Part shown: one piece after another, positions 9,265-19,401 of the stretch | Layout of the letters: each line of letters opens with the position of its first letter | Position numbering within the stretch: position 1 is the stretch's first letter | Assembly (NCBI RefSeq): GCF_003697845.1 | Contig: NZ_RDQE01000001.1 | Location: 310,001 to 374,000 of the forward strand | Length of the DNA stretch: 64,000 bases | Direction: 5' to 3' | DNA from: Halobellus captivus | GTDB taxonomy: Archaea; Halobacteriota; Halobacteria; Halobacteriales; Haloferacaceae | Position numbers and translations under genes: made by a program | The notes under the pieces: model-generated | What the model saw: only the letters and a program-made list of their open reading frames with translations | Database searches by the model: none | Told to the model about the DNA's origin: nothing

Positions 9265-9654
9265 TCAAAGCAGGTCCAGAAGCGCCGTTCGGCGACGGTC
9301 GAGGTCGAAGGCCGCGTCCGGGGCGTCGAGTCGCTCGAGGAAGGCGAGGACGTCCGCCCCCCCACGTTCGGCGTGCTCGACGAGAGCCTCGATCGACGCG
9401 CGGGACAGCGCGAACGACTCCAGATGACCACACAGAAGCGCGAGCGCGATCCCGGCGTCGCCGTCGGGAAACGCCGGATCGACCGCGGCGAGATCGGGCG
9501 GACCGTCCGGGATCGAGTCGATCCCGGCATCGACCGCGGGAGCGACCCGGAGACACCGCGTACAGATCGCCGCCTCGTCGGCGGGCGCGTGGTCGCGAAG
9601 CTCCGACGGGACGGGAAAGGCGACGACGGACGAGGAACAGTGTGGACAGGCCAT
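9265..9654 (-). CDS. Small protein with N-terminal Zn-ribbon knuckles (DUF6276-like)
   Basis: 129 residues beginning MACPHCSSSVVAFPVP, with a second pair of cysteines in AAICTRCLRV, giving a CxxC...CxxC zinc-binding pattern over the first 35 residues. The rest is predicted helical and acidic. It looks like the haloarchaeal family I know as DUF6276; that assignment is from memory. No function is known. It is transcribed leftward, downstream of atpD but separated from it by about 50 bases. Confidence 0.65.
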   Translation of the reverse strand: MACPHCSSSVVAFPVPSELRDHAPADEAAICTRCLRVAPAVDAGIDSIPDGPPDLAAVDPAFPDGDAGIALALLCGHLESFALSRASIEALVEHAERGGADVLAFLERLDAPDAAFDLDRRRTALLDLL

Positions 9655-9705
9655 CGTTGGTTCGAGATGAGAGAGGAGAGAGCGTGAACCGACGCGGCGC
9701 GCGTT

Positions 9706-10410
9706 TCAGTCGGCCGCTTCGGGCTCCTCGACCGCTGCGGCCGCGGCCGCCGCCTCGGCTTCGGCCTCCTCCGCTTTCGCCTCCTCCTCCTCCTTTTTCG
9801 CTTTGATCTTCTTCAGCCGGAAGATCTCCTCGCGCTCCTGTTCCTCGAGCTTCTGCTCGATGTACTCCTGGTTCTCGTAGAGACGGGGAAGGAGGGTGAA
9901 CTCGAGAGCGTTGACGCGGCGCTTCGTCGTCTCGATCTCCTCCAACATCTTCTTCATCGCCGTCTCGACCTCGGCCGCGAGGATGATCGACTCGAGCAGT
10001 TCCTCGTAGGCGTCGGCCGCCTCGTCGATCCGTGCGGAGGAGCCGAGCAGGCCGTATCCCCGCTCGTCGAGGCTCTTCTTCACCTTCGAGGACTCGATCT
10101 GCGGTACGACCACGCCCATGATGTTCTTCGACTGGGTCGTGATCTCGGGGTGTTCCTTCAGCGCCGCGGCCGCGCCGCGGACCGCGACGTCGCCCTCCAT
10201 CGCGCGGGCCATGTCGATCTTGCGCTGGGCCGTCTCGTAGTCGTCGGCCATGTCCGACCGGACGTCCTGGGCCTGGTCGAGGATGTCCATGAACTCCATG
10301 ATGAGGCCGTCACGCTTCTGTTCGAGCGTGTCGTGACCCCGCTCGGAGAGCTCGATCCGGTCCTCGATCGCCATCAGGTTCTTCCGGGTCGGTTTGACGT
10401 CCTTTGCCAT
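9706..10410 (-). CDS. atpD: A-type ATP synthase subunit D
   Basis: Central-stalk subunit of the A1Ao ATP synthase, 234 residues. The N terminus [20 protein letters not shown] is the family signature, followed by a long antiparallel coiled coil (about residues 15-80 and 125-205). The C-terminal tail is glutamate/alanine rich and typical of haloarchaea. The gene is separated from atpB by bat, bop and crtY, all on the same strand. A 120-base gap before it contains an A/T-rich GTAAAAGGTTAAC (minus strand, near 10440-10452), so it may have its own promoter. Confidence 0.95.
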   Translation of the reverse strand: MAKDVKPTRKNLMAIEDRIELSERGHDTLEQKRDGLIMEFMDILDQAQDVRSDMADDYETAQRKIDMARAMEGDVAVRGAAAALKEHPEITTQSKNIMGVVVPQIESSKVKKSLDERGYGLLGSSARIDEAADAYEELLESIILAAEVETAMKKMLEEIETTKRRVNALEFTLLPRLYENQEYIEQKLEEQEREEIFRLKKIKAKKEEEEAKAEEAEAEAAAAAAAVEEPEAAD

Positions 10411-10530
10411 CTTGTGGGAAGGTAGTGAACCGAGCCTGTTAACCTTTTACTGTTCATCGAAGCGGGAGCGCGAGGAGCCCGCCGTCAGGTCGTCCGGGCG
10501 GGCGTGAACGACGGGCGTTCGTCCGGGGCC

Positions 10531-11382
10531 TTATCCGTCCGGTGCCCGGTCCGAGGTGTCGGGTACCCGGTCGGCGATCTCGGACGACCGGTCGGGAACG
10601 TCGGGCGTCCCGACCGCCTCCCGCACGGCGTCACCCATCCGGACCGTCACCAGTCGGTAGAGGACGAGCCCCTGGACGACGAACAGGTTGGTCACGAGGA
10701 AGAACACGGCCTCCTCGAGCGGGAGACCCGCCACCGTGATCCCGGTCGTGTGCTGGTCCGAGATCACCCAGATCCCGTACTCGATGGCGACCCGGTCGAC
10801 CGTACAGAGGTATAGCGTCGGAACCAGCGTTCCGAGCGCGACGGTGCGCCGTCGCGCCCAGAGCTGCGGCGATCCGACGACCCACTGTATGGCCAAAACC
10901 GGCGCGGCCCACGCCAGAACGGCACCGAGGTAGAACCCCTCCCCGGAACCGAGCAGCCACCAGCCGAGGACGCCGATACCGCCCGCGAGCCCGAACGTTC
11001 CGACCCGCCATGTGACCGGATGCGCCGTTCGGGGCCACTCGGCCCGAGCGTGGAAGTGCGAGAGCCACAGCGCCGTGATCCACGGCTGGACGAGGATGAA
11101 CAGGTACTCCTCGATCGGCGCATGCCAGAGCCGAAAGAGCGTTCGCCCGTCGCCGTACCACCACACCCCTCTGGCGATGAGGTAGTTGTCCCACGGGGTC
11201 GTGTACGCGAGCGCGACGACCGTGATCACGACCACTCCCGCCCAGTAGTGGCGCCAGCCGTGGAGCCGTTGGTCCGGGGTCCCGACGACCGATGACCGGC
11301 TCACGAAGCCGGTCGCGATCAGGAACAGCACCGCCGGGACGAGGAACGCGAGGTGGAACTGGAGATAGGTGAACGGGATCAT
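10531..11382 (-). CDS. crtY: Lycopene beta-cyclase, membrane type
   Basis: 283 residues with about seven hydrophobic segments and the duplicated heterodimeric-type lycopene cyclase domain. The first repeat has TPWDNYLIARGVWWY and the catalytically important APIEEYLFILVQPW; the second has YGIWVISDQHT and LPLEEAVFFLVTN. It converts lycopene to beta-carotene, the precursor of retinal, so it supplies the chromophore pathway of the neighbouring bacteriorhodopsin. It lies 172 bases downstream of bop on the same strand. No Bat-type upstream activating site was found in that gap, so co-transcription with bop is possible. Confidence 0.93.
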   Translation of the reverse strand: MIPFTYLQFHLAFLVPAVLFLIATGFVSRSSVVGTPDQRLHGWRHYWAGVVVITVVALAYTTPWDNYLIARGVWWYGDGRTLFRLWHAPIEEYLFILVQPWITALWLSHFHARAEWPRTAHPVTWRVGTFGLAGGIGVLGWWLLGSGEGFYLGAVLAWAAPVLAIQWVVGSPQLWARRRTVALGTLVPTLYLCTVDRVAIEYGIWVISDQHTTGITVAGLPLEEAVFFLVTNLFVVQGLVLYRLVTVRMGDAVREAVGTPDVPDRSSEIADRVPDTSDRAPDG

Positions 11383-11554
11383 TGTGGATCGTCGTTGCGG
11401 TGGACGTGGCGTTGCGGGAGTCGTGGCGGTCCGTCGTCGATCCGTCTCGGGACAGCGTTCGTGGAGCGGGCGTGAGCGATCCGGACGCGTCCCGAACGAT
11501 GGTCCGCGTGTCGGCGACTCCGACGCGGTCAGTCGGCCGGAATCGCCGACGCGA

Positions 11555-12298
11555 TCAGTCCGCGGGGGTCGTGGACGCCGATCCCGCGGCGTCGAGCACC
11601 TCGCGGCTCGACAACAGAATGATCCCGAACCCGACCTTCGCGACCAGGTCCAGTACCATGAATCCGGCCGTCTCGATGTTCAGCGAGACGATCCCGAGGC
11701 CCTCGGTCCCGAGGATCCACCAGACCGGATAGACCAACCAGATGACCACGATCAGCGTCCGCAGGGTGCTGAACGTCGAGGCCGCCCCACCGGACAGCCG
11801 GCTCGCCTTCTCGTCGAGCGAGCCGTACAACATGTACAACAACACGAGCAGGAAGCCGGTCGAGACGCCCCACCACACCAGCCGCGTTCCGCCGGCGGAG
11901 AGCACGGCGGCGCTGGTCGACAGCGTCGCGACCGCGCCGGTGCCGATCATGAGCACGTCGAGCCCGACCAGCGAGGCGAGTTGGTTTCGGTTCGCCCCGA
12001 CGAGGAGGCCGAGATCGACGAGCAACAGCGGCGTCGTGAACAGCCAGTCGGTGTACCGCGCCCAGTAGATGGGCACCTCCTCGCCGCCGAGTTGTATCGT
12101 GGTCAGCCCGAAGCCGAGCGCCATCGCGAGGTAGTTGACGAACGCGATGGCGGTGATGAATATCGTGACGATGTAGAACTCCTGACGACGTCTGTCAGTC
12201 TCGCCCCAGCCCCTGGCGATGAAGTACAGCATCCCCAGGAACATTCCGAGCGTACCGATCCAGAGCCATACGCCTTCGGTGCCGGGTTGTGCTGTCAT
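11555..12298 (-). CDS. bop: Bacteriorhodopsin (light-driven proton pump)
   Basis: 247 residues, seven transmembrane helices. Key residues match bacteriorhodopsin: [10 protein letters not shown] carries the proton acceptor Asp84 and Thr88, Asp95 is the proton donor, Asp217 is the second counter-ion, and Lys221 in [10 protein letters not shown] is the retinal Schiff-base lysine. Release-group glutamates correspond to Glu199 and Glu209. The D-T-D pattern marks an outward proton pump, not a halorhodopsin or sensory type. Leu92 at the usual tuning position suggests green absorption. The ATG at 12298 fits the TATA-like element at 12327; an ATG five codons upstream is less likely. Confidence 0.96.
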   Translation of the reverse strand: MTAQPGTEGVWLWIGTLGMFLGMLYFIARGWGETDRRRQEFYIVTIFITAIAFVNYLAMALGFGLTTIQLGGEEVPIYWARYTDWLFTTPLLLVDLGLLVGANRNQLASLVGLDVLMIGTGAVATLSTSAAVLSAGGTRLVWWGVSTGFLLVLLYMLYGSLDEKASRLSGGAASTFSTLRTLIVVIWLVYPVWWILGTEGLGIVSLNIETAGFMVLDLVAKVGFGIILLSSREVLDAAGSASTTPAD

Positions 12299-12326
12299 AC
12301 GACGATCGATCATACGAGTTCGTCGC

Positions 12327-12355
12327 TAGTAAACGAAGTACACAACTGGTTAGGT
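12327..12355 (-). promoter_or_regulatory. bop promoter: Bat-type upstream activating sequence and TATA box
   Basis: On the minus strand ACCTAACCAGTTGTG (12341-12355) matches the Halobacterium bop UAS consensus ACCnnACTAGTTnGG at most defined positions. About ten bases further on is the TATA-like TTTACTA (12327-12333), about 30 bases before the bop ATG, leaving almost no leader, as in Halobacterium. The presumed activator gene bat lies directly upstream. Confidence 0.75.
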
Positions 12356-12422
12356 ATCACCCGATCCGCGGCAACCAGCCTCCTTCCCGGCGGCCAACCA
12401 CCCTCCGGACAGCCGGTCCCGC

Positions 12423-14114
12423 CTATCGATCGAACAGCGCCGTCGCGAGCTTTCGCTGTGCCGCGCGGAGATGCTGGTGGAACGTCGACCGGGAGACGCC
12501 CATCGACTCGGCGAGCTCGTCGCCGCTCGTTCCGTGAGGCCACTCGAAGTACCCGGCCGTGTGCGCGCGAACGAGTGCGGCTCGCTGTCGCTCCGTCAGT
12601 CGCGACTCGATCTCGGCGACGAACTCGTGGCGGGTCTCGTGCCGCCGCTCGTGGCGACGATACTCGACGAGGTCCGCCGTCTCGAACCGATCCATCGCGT
12701 CGTTTGCGAGCGATCGTGCGAGCTCTTCCCGGCCGACTTCCACGGTCGTGGTGGCGATCCCCTTCTCGAGTTCCCAGCCACACAGCTCGCCGCTGTACTC
12801 CCGGAGCAGGTCGCGGAGCGACGCGTCACCGACCGACAGCTCGATGACGGGTACGTCGGTCGCCTCGGCGAGCACCGCGTGGACCACGATCCCCGTCTCC
12901 TCGGCAGCCGCGTGGATCGTCTCGACGTCGACGTCCCCCGCGTCCGCGAGTTCGAACAGCAACGACCGCTCCTCACGGTCGCCGACCCGCCCGACGTACT
13001 GGAGCCCACGGGACAGCGCCCCGGCGAAGGCGGCGAGTGGATGGCCATCGATCGCGAGCCGAAACTGGACAACTTCGTCACCGTGGAGCGTTCGCTGGCT
13101 CTCGAGGGCATTGAGACCGATCGCGACGATCCGGCCCACCGTCGTCAACACGTCGCGTTCGTGCTCCCGGAACTCCGCGGTCCGAACGTACACGGCGATG
13201 GCGCCGTACGTCGCCGTTCCGAAATACAGCGGCACGCCGGCGACCGCGGCGGCCGCAGTCGACTCCGCCGACTCGATCGGTTCGAGGTGGACGGAGCGAT
13301 CGTCGAACGCCGCCGTGATCGCGGCCTCGACTCCCCGATCGCCGGGGCCGTCGATCGCCACCTGAAGCGTCTCGGCGTCCGAGCAGGTCGATCCCGCGGC
13401 GACTCTCGAGGCGATCGTCTCCGAGGCGGGATCGTACGTGCCGATCCACGCGCCGGCATAGGTGTTCGAGAGGCTCCGGACGACCGCCCGTTCGAGCTCC
13501 GTTCGCGAGGAGGCGCGAGCGACGGCCTCGCTGACGTCGGCGACCACACCGTCGAGGCGTTCCAGCAAGCGTCGCTGGACGTTCCGTTCGTGTTCGATCC
13601 GAGACGCCCGGTCCGCCGCCGCCTGCTCGGCGCGCTTTCGACGCGTGACGTCCTGTTGGAAGCCGACGTAGTAGACGATCTCGTCGGCGTCGTTCCGTAA
13701 CGGAGCGATCGTCACCTCGTTCCAGAACAGTTCCCCGCTTCGCCGATAGTTGCGGAGTTCGACGGTCGTGGCCGTCCCGTCCTCGATGGCGGTACGCATC
13801 CGCATGACGGGCTTCTCGCGGGTCGCCTCACCCTGGAGGAACCGACAGTTCCGCCCGACCGCGTACGACGGAGGAAAGCCGGTGATACGCTCGAAGGCGG
13901 CGTTCGCGTAGATCAACGGCATGTCCGGCCGCGTCGCGTCCGCGACGGTGATCCCCACCGGAGCTTCGTCCATCGTGCGGGTCTTCAGCGACTCGTCGAC
14001 CGCGTCGGTGCTCGCCGACGTCGCCGGATCTCCCTCAGGTGAACCTCGATCGAGCGTCGGCTCCGGCCCGAGGTTCGGCTCCGAATCGACGTCCGGATCG
14101 CTCGACCGTGTCAT
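12423..14114 (-). CDS. bat: Bat-like bacterio-opsin activator with LOV/PAS, GAF and HTH domains
   Basis: 563 residues from the ATG at 14114; the frame is open upstream, but that part does not look coding. Order: an acidic N terminus; a PAS domain (about 45-160) of LOV type with GRNCRFLQG (Cys90), NYRRSGELFWN (Asn122, Asn132) and GFQQD (Gln153), all flavin-binding positions of LOV photoreceptors; a coiled linker; a GAF-like region (about 195-345); a bacterio-opsin-activator-specific domain; and a C-terminal HTH_10 helix-turn-helix (TSGDELAESMGVSRSTFHQH). The inferred role is light- or redox-dependent activation of bop through the upstream site at 12341-12355. The gene is 124 bases upstream of bop. 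Confidence 0.88.
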   Translation of the reverse strand: MTRSSDPDVDSEPNLGPEPTLDRGSPEGDPATSASTDAVDESLKTRTMDEAPVGITVADATRPDMPLIYANAAFERITGFPPSYAVGRNCRFLQGEATREKPVMRMRTAIEDGTATTVELRNYRRSGELFWNEVTIAPLRNDADEIVYYVGFQQDVTRRKRAEQAAADRASRIEHERNVQRRLLERLDGVVADVSEAVARASSRTELERAVVRSLSNTYAGAWIGTYDPASETIASRVAAGSTCSDAETLQVAIDGPGDRGVEAAITAAFDDRSVHLEPIESAESTAAAAVAGVPLYFGTATYGAIAVYVRTAEFREHERDVLTTVGRIVAIGLNALESQRTLHGDEVVQFRLAIDGHPLAAFAGALSRGLQYVGRVGDREERSLLFELADAGDVDVETIHAAAEETGIVVHAVLAEATDVPVIELSVGDASLRDLLREYSGELCGWELEKGIATTTVEVGREELARSLANDAMDRFETADLVEYRRHERRHETRHEFVAEIESRLTERQRAALVRAHTAGYFEWPHGTSGDELAESMGVSRSTFHQHLRAAQRKLATALFDR

Positions 14115-14233
14115 GTATGGAGACGGTGCCGAAGCCACAAAACGTGTGCGGCGAATACGGAGGAGACGCGTCGCTCGCGGGCGTACGGCGTCCTCGATCC
14201 GAAGTCGTGCCGATGAAAAGTGGATCCGGAGCG

Positions 14234-15655
14234 TCAGTCCGCGGCTTCGACGACTTCGCGCTCGGAGTCGTCCTCGCGGTAGTACTCCTCGATGTACTCC
14301 TCGTCGACGCGGTTGAGCTCCTCCTTCGGCAGCATCGAGAGGAGGTCCCAACCGATCTCGAGCGTCTCCTCGAGGTCGCGGTTCGTCTCGAAGCCCTGGT
14401 CGACGAACTCCGTCTCGAACGCGTCCGCGAAGTCGAGGTACTTGTTGTCACGCTCGGAGAGCGCCTCGCGACCGACGATGTTCACGAGGTCGCGGAGGTC
14501 CTCGCCCTCCGCGTACGCCGCGTACATCTGGTCGGAGACGCCGCCGTGGTCCGCACGGGTCAGCCCCTCGCCGATCCCGTCGTCCATCAGCCGTGAGAGG
14601 CTGGGGAGGACGTTCACCGGCGGTTGGAGCCCCTGACTGTTGAGGTCGGGGTCGACGTAGATCTGCCCCTCCGTGATGTACCCGGTCAGGTCCGGGATCG
14701 GGTGGGTGTCGTCGTCGCCGGGCATGGTGAGGATCGGGATCTGCGTGACCGAGCCCTCGCGACCCTGGATCCGGCCCGCGCGCTCGTACAGCTGGGCCAG
14801 GTCGGTGTACATGTACCCGGGGTAGCCACGCCGGCCCGGAACCTCCTCGCGCGCCGCGCCGATCTCACGGAGCGCCTCGCAGTAGTTCGTCATGTCCGTG
14901 AGGATGACGAGCACGTGGTAGTCCTTCTCAAAGGCGAGGTACTCGGCCGTCGTCAGGACCATCCGCGGGGTGACCGTCCGCTCGACCGCGGGGTCGTCCG
15001 CGAGGTTCATGAAGACGACGGAGCGCTCGAGCGCGCCGGTGCGCTCGAAGTCCTCCATGAACTCGTTGGCCTCCTCGGCGGTGATCCCCATCGCGCCGAA
15101 GATGACGGCGAACTCGGAGCCCTCCTCGTCGCCGCTCTCCTCCTCCTCGGGCACGCTCGCCTGCCGGGCGATCTGCATCGCCAGTTCGCTGTGCGGCTGG
15201 CCCGAACTCGAGAAGATCGGGAGCTTCTGTCCCCGAACGAGGGTGTTCATGCCGTCGATGGCGGAGACGCCCGTCTCGATGAACTCCTCGGGATACTCCC
15301 TCGAGTACGGGTTGATCGCCGCGCCGACGATGTCCTGTCGCTCCTCCGGGACGATCTCCGGGCCGTCGTCGATCGGGCGGCCCGAGCCGTCGAGCACCCG
15401 CCCGAGGAGGTCCTCGGTGACGGGCATCTTCATCGTCTCGCCCAGGAACCGGACGGACGCGTTCTGGTCGATACCGGAGGTGCCCTCGAAGACCTGGATG
15501 GCGACGACGCCCTCCGAGGACTCGAGCACCTGACCGCGCAGCGTCTCCCCCTGTGCCGTCTCGATCTCGACGATCTCGTCGTAGCCGATGGCCTCGTCGA
15601 CCTCGGCGTACACGAGGGGGCCGCTGATCTCGGTGATGGTTTGATACTCTTTCAT
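14234..15655 (-). CDS. atpB: A-type ATP synthase subunit B
   Basis: Non-catalytic nucleotide-binding subunit of the A1 head, 473 residues. The family hallmarks are [15 protein letters not shown] at the N terminus, [15 protein letters not shown] in place of a working Walker A motif, and the conserved [13 protein letters not shown] and [17 protein letters not shown] segments. There is no intein. The start lies three bases after the atpA stop. It is the last gene of the contiguous ATP synthase run before the bat-bop-crtY insertion. Confidence 0.97.
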   Translation of the reverse strand: MKEYQTITEISGPLVYAEVDEAIGYDEIVEIETAQGETLRGQVLESSEGVVAIQVFEGTSGIDQNASVRFLGETMKMPVTEDLLGRVLDGSGRPIDDGPEIVPEERQDIVGAAINPYSREYPEEFIETGVSAIDGMNTLVRGQKLPIFSSSGQPHSELAMQIARQASVPEEEESGDEEGSEFAVIFGAMGITAEEANEFMEDFERTGALERSVVFMNLADDPAVERTVTPRMVLTTAEYLAFEKDYHVLVILTDMTNYCEALREIGAAREEVPGRRGYPGYMYTDLAQLYERAGRIQGREGSVTQIPILTMPGDDDTHPIPDLTGYITEGQIYVDPDLNSQGLQPPVNVLPSLSRLMDDGIGEGLTRADHGGVSDQMYAAYAEGEDLRDLVNIVGREALSERDNKYLDFADAFETEFVDQGFETNRDLEETLEIGWDLLSMLPKEELNRVDEEYIEEYYREDDSEREVVEAAD

Positions 15656-15658
15656 GGT

Positions 15659-17431
15659 TCAGTAGAGGCTCCGAAGCTCCTCCGTGATGTCCGCTTTCAG
15701 CTCCTCGACGTACTCCTCGTAGTCCTCCTGGACGCCGATCCGGTTGATCCGCGGGACGGACTCGACGTCGATGATCTCCTCGACGGGGACGCCGGCCTCC
15801 AGCGCGTCGAACGCCTCGTCGTTGAACGTCTCGATCGTCGTCAGCATGAGGTACGTCTTCTCCGGCGGACAGTAGGTGTCCACCGGGTGGAACGCGTTCT
15901 GCTGGAGGTACGCCTCACGCAGGTAGCGGGCGACCTCGAGGGTGAGCTGCTGGTCGTCCGGCAGCGCGTCCTTGCCGACCAGCTGGACGATCTCCTGGAG
16001 CTCCGTCTCCTCGTCGAGCACGTCGACGGCCCACTGGCGCTTCTCGGGCCAGTCCTCCTCGACGTTCTCCTGGAACCAGGGGTCGAGCTGGTTCTTGTAC
16101 AGCGAGTACGACTCGTTCCAGTTGATCGACGGGAAGTGCCGCCGTTCGGCAAGGTCCGCGTCGAGCGCCCAGAACGTCTTCACGATCCGCAGCGTGTTCT
16201 GCGTGACCGGCTCCGAGAAGTCGCCGCCGGGCGGGCTCACCGCGCCGATCGCCGAGACGGACCCCTCCGTCCCGTTGACGTTCTCGAAGTAGCCGGCCCG
16301 CTCGTAGAACTGCGCCAGGCGGGCGGCGAGGTACGCGGGGTACCCCTCCTCGCCGGGCATCTCCTCCAGCCGCGAGGAGATCTCGCGCATCGCCTCCGCC
16401 CACCGCGAGGTGGAGTCGGCCATGAGCGCCACGTCGTATCCCATGTCGCGGTAGTACTCCGCGATCGTGATCCCCGTGTAGATACAGGACTCACGCGCCG
16501 CGACGGGCATGTTCGACGTGTTCGCGATGAGCGAGGTCCGGGCCATGAGCGGGTTGCCGTTGGCCGGGTCCTCGAGCTCGGGGAAGTCCTCGATGACCTC
16601 CGTCATCTCGTTGCCGCGCTCGCCGCAGCCGACGTAGACGATGATGTCGGCGTCGGCGTACTTCGCGAGCTGGTGCTGGGTGACCGTCTTCCCCGAGCCG
16701 AACGGCCCCGGGATGGCGGCCGTCCCGCCCTTCGCGATGGGGAACAGCCCGTCGAGGATGCGCTGGCCGGACACCAGCGGCGTCCGGGGCGTCTTCTTGT
16801 TCGCGGAGGGACGGGGCTCGCGCACCGGCCACTCCTGATGCATCGTGACCTCCGTCCCGTCGGAGAGTTCCGCCACCGTCTCGGTGACGTCGAAGGAGCC
16901 GGCCTCGATGGCGGCGATCTCCGCGGTCTCGTCCTCCTCGAGGGCGTCCGGGGGCACCATCACCTTGTGGTCGATGGTGACCGTCTCCTCGACGACGCCG
17001 ACCACGTCGCCGCGGCCGACCTCGTCGCCGACCTCGACGAGCGGCTCGAACTCCCACTCCTTCTCGAGGTCGATGCCTGGCGCGTCGACCCCACGGTCGA
17101 GGTAGGGACTTCCCATCTTGCCCTCCAGCACGTCCAGGGGACGCTGAACGCCGTCGTAGATGGCGTCCAGCATTCCCGGACCCAGGTCGACCGACAGCGG
17201 CTCGCCCGTGTTCTCGACGGGTTCGCCGGGGCCGACCCCGGAGGTCTCCTCGTACACCTGAACCGTCGTGATGTTGCCCTCGATCTCGATCACTTCCCCC
17301 ATGAGGCCTTCGTCGCCGACGTAGACGACGTCGTTCATGCGGGCGTCGAGGTCGCGGGCGCTCACGACCGGACCGCTCACGCTCTGGATGACACCGTCAC
17401 CGGTGGTCTCCGTGGATTCTGCTTTGCTCAT
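15659..17431 (-). CDS. atpA: A-type ATP synthase subunit A (catalytic)
   Basis: Catalytic subunit of the A1 head, 590 residues, coupling proton flow to ATP synthesis on the cytoplasmic face. The Walker A motif GPFGSGKT spans residues 242-249. The non-homologous region characteristic of A/V-type A subunits precedes it (about 115-190). Further on are [11 protein letters not shown] and [14 protein letters not shown], the latter beginning with the Walker B aspartate region. There is no intein. The start codon is one base from the atpF stop, showing tight coupling in the operon. Confidence 0.97.
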   Translation of the reverse strand: MSKAESTETTGDGVIQSVSGPVVSARDLDARMNDVVYVGDEGLMGEVIEIEGNITTVQVYEETSGVGPGEPVENTGEPLSVDLGPGMLDAIYDGVQRPLDVLEGKMGSPYLDRGVDAPGIDLEKEWEFEPLVEVGDEVGRGDVVGVVEETVTIDHKVMVPPDALEEDETAEIAAIEAGSFDVTETVAELSDGTEVTMHQEWPVREPRPSANKKTPRTPLVSGQRILDGLFPIAKGGTAAIPGPFGSGKTVTQHQLAKYADADIIVYVGCGERGNEMTEVIEDFPELEDPANGNPLMARTSLIANTSNMPVAARESCIYTGITIAEYYRDMGYDVALMADSTSRWAEAMREISSRLEEMPGEEGYPAYLAARLAQFYERAGYFENVNGTEGSVSAIGAVSPPGGDFSEPVTQNTLRIVKTFWALDADLAERRHFPSINWNESYSLYKNQLDPWFQENVEEDWPEKRQWAVDVLDEETELQEIVQLVGKDALPDDQQLTLEVARYLREAYLQQNAFHPVDTYCPPEKTYLMLTTIETFNDEAFDALEAGVPVEEIIDVESVPRINRIGVQEDYEEYVEELKADITEELRSLY

Positions 17432-17432
17432 G

Positions 17433-17762
17433 TTAGTCGTCCTCCTCCATCAGGTCGATGCCGATGGCTCGTTTGATCTGGTCGCGGAGCCCGCCGCTTC
17501 CGGCGCCGCCTGCGCCGAGCGTCACGAGCACGGGCTCGATGCTCCCCTCGACCCGCTCGCGGGTCCCCCGCGAGAGGTGGTCGAGGTCCGCGTCGTGCAT
17601 CACGATGATGCCCGTCTTCTCGTCCTCGAGCGTCCGTTCGACGGCGTCGTCGAGCCGCTCGTCCTTCTCGTCGTCCGGCACGTTCTCGAACCTGCGGACG
17701 CCGGCGAGCCGGAATCCCGTCGTGAACTCCGGACTGCCGACGACGGCGATCTCCTGGCTCAT
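17433..17762 (-). CDS. atpF: A-type ATP synthase subunit F
   Basis: Small central-stalk subunit, 109 residues, beginning [20 protein letters not shown], the family's conserved N-terminal strand. A C-terminal segment holds [13 protein letters not shown], the helix that in related enzymes can move into the catalytic head and regulate it. The ATG overlaps the atpC stop by four bases (17759-17762), which implies translational coupling. The frame is open upstream inside atpC, but only this start fits the family length. Confidence 0.94.
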   Translation of the reverse strand: MSQEIAVVGSPEFTTGFRLAGVRRFENVPDDEKDERLDDAVERTLEDEKTGIIVMHDADLDHLSRGTRERVEGSIEPVLVTLGAGGAGSGGLRDQIKRAIGIDLMEEDD

Positions 17763-18805
17763 GTTATCACCAGCTCCGATTCGATGTCGTCGGCTGACAG
17801 ACCGGCCTCCTTCCCGCGGGCGATGGCACGGATGTTCTCCACCTCGCGCTCCTTCGCGAGGATGTACGAGATGACCGGCGTCACCGACACCGGGTGGACC
17901 GTGCCGAGCCTGTCGCCGTACGCCAACAGCGCGGCGTCGGTCGCGTGCTCGAACGCGATCAGGCTGTTCGCCTCCTCGAGTTCGCGCAGCGCCGGACCGA
18001 GCTGGTCGGCGTACCCGCTCTCCGCGATGTACTCGACGAGCTCGTCGACGTTCCGGGCGAGCCGCGCGAGCGTGTCGCGGGTGAACAGCTCGCCGCCCTC
18101 GATGAAGTACTCCGCGGGGTCGATCTCCGCGCCCGAGCGGGCGAGCCGGAGCGCGTTCGTCGCGTTCCGGAAGTCGACTTCCGCCTTGAGGAACGCCTCG
18201 TACTGCCGGATCGGCTCGCCGCCGGGCAGGTTCTCGAGGAGGCGCTCGTAGAAGACGCGGTCGACCGCGTTCTCGAGGGGGACGAGCACGTCCGATTCCT
18301 CGTACTCCGCGTACGCTTCGCGGAGCGGGTCGCCGTAGATCGTGTCCTCGAGGGTCTCGACGACGGCGTCGATCGAGTCGGCCTCGAGCAGCCGTCGGAT
18401 CCGGCGGTCGTCGAACTCGCCGGCCCGGATGAGGTCGGATTCGATCTCCTCCTGGCTCGCGCCGGTGTAGACGCCGCGGATCACGGTCTTCACGTTCCAC
18501 GCGTCGAACTTCCGGAGGTACCGGGCGATCAGGTCGTACAGCGCACCCTCGCTCCAGTCGAGGATCCCCTCGAACTGCTTCGCGAGGTTCGCGTTCAGCG
18601 CGTACTCGATCAGGTCGACGCCGCCGTGGCGGCTCCCCAGGGCGTTGATCTCCGTCTCGTAGCTCGATTCCTCCATGAACCGGGCGATCTCGGCGGGCGT
18701 CATCCGGACCAACTTGCGGTACTCCTCGTCCCCGTAGAGCTGGCCGCGGCGGGCGCGAACCCGCGCGACGACGAACTCCGGGTTCGAGCTGCCGGCGGCG
18801 CTCAT
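17759..18805 (-). CDS. atpC: A-type ATP synthase subunit C
   Basis: 348 residues of the V-type ATPase d/C subunit family, which seats the central stalk on the membrane rotor ring. It is largely helical and built of related helical bundles, with LYGDEEYRKLVRMTPAEIARF near the N terminus and FDAWNVKTVIRGVYTG in the first third. It overlaps atpE by four bases upstream (18802-18805) and atpF by four bases downstream. Confidence 0.94.
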   Translation of the reverse strand: MSAAGSSNPEFVVARVRARRGQLYGDEEYRKLVRMTPAEIARFMEESSYETEINALGSRHGGVDLIEYALNANLAKQFEGILDWSEGALYDLIARYLRKFDAWNVKTVIRGVYTGASQEEIESDLIRAGEFDDRRIRRLLEADSIDAVVETLEDTIYGDPLREAYAEYEESDVLVPLENAVDRVFYERLLENLPGGEPIRQYEAFLKAEVDFRNATNALRLARSGAEIDPAEYFIEGGELFTRDTLARLARNVDELVEYIAESGYADQLGPALRELEEANSLIAFEHATDAALLAYGDRLGTVHPVSVTPVISYILAKEREVENIRAIARGKEAGLSADDIESELVIT

Positions 18806-19380
18806 TGGTCGAACAGTCGCTCCGAGACGTGTTTCAACTCGTCGTCCCAGACCGTCTCCAGGACCGAGTCGAACGTGTTGTTCACGCGGACGCGGGAGGT
18901 GTCGCTCTCGGCGATAACGCCGCCGAGACAGTCGACCTCGCCGTCGACCTGCGCGTTCCGATCCGCGACGAGCTCCTCGAGGAGGTCGACGTCCTCCGCG
19001 CGGGTGTAGACGGCGACGTCCGCGTCGCCGTCGAACTCCGCGAGGCTGGCGTCGAGAGCGGCCTCGGTCAGCTCGCGCCGACGGTCCTCCTCGAGGTCGG
19101 CGATCGCCTCCTCGACGCCGTCGTACACGTCCTGGAGGACGTCACGACGTGCGCCGAGCCGCTCCTGTTTGGCCTCGAGCTTGGCCGACGAGAGCGTCTG
19201 CTCGCGCTCCTGGTCGATCTGCCGGTCGACCTCGGCGAGCCGCTCCTCGCGGATGCGCTCGGCGTCGGCCTCCGCCTCGGCGACGATCTCCTCCGCCTCG
19301 GCCTCGGCTTCCTCGCGGATCTCCTCCGCACGCGCGCGGGCTTCGTCTCGAACGTCCTCAACGACGGTTTCCAAACTCAT
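18802..19380 (-). CDS. atpE: A-type ATP synthase subunit E
   Basis: Peripheral-stalk subunit, 192 residues. The first 90 residues are a charged coiled coil (VRDEARARAEEIREEAEAEA and following) that pairs with subunit H; the C-terminal half is the globular head that contacts the A1 crown. It is the partner of the atpH product encoded at the start of the operon. Confidence 0.94.
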   Translation of the reverse strand: MSLETVVEDVRDEARARAEEIREEAEAEAEEIVAEAEADAERIREERLAEVDRQIDQEREQTLSSAKLEAKQERLGARRDVLQDVYDGVEEAIADLEEDRRRELTEAALDASLAEFDGDADVAVYTRAEDVDLLEELVADRNAQVDGEVDCLGGVIAESDTSRVRVNNTFDSVLETVWDDELKHVSERLFDQ

Positions 19381-19401
19381 TGGTGTGAAAGGGAGTGCCG
19401 C

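Noticed and set aside
15659-17431. An intein in atpA or atpB
   Set aside because: Archaeal atpA genes can carry inteins, but both proteins are of normal length with uninterrupted nucleotide-binding motifs.
14624-17476. A 950-codon open frame on the plus strand opposite atpA and atpB
   Set aside because: It is the reverse shadow of two certain genes in very G+C-rich DNA; the product is an Arg/Asp/Leu/Val-rich sequence without any domain.
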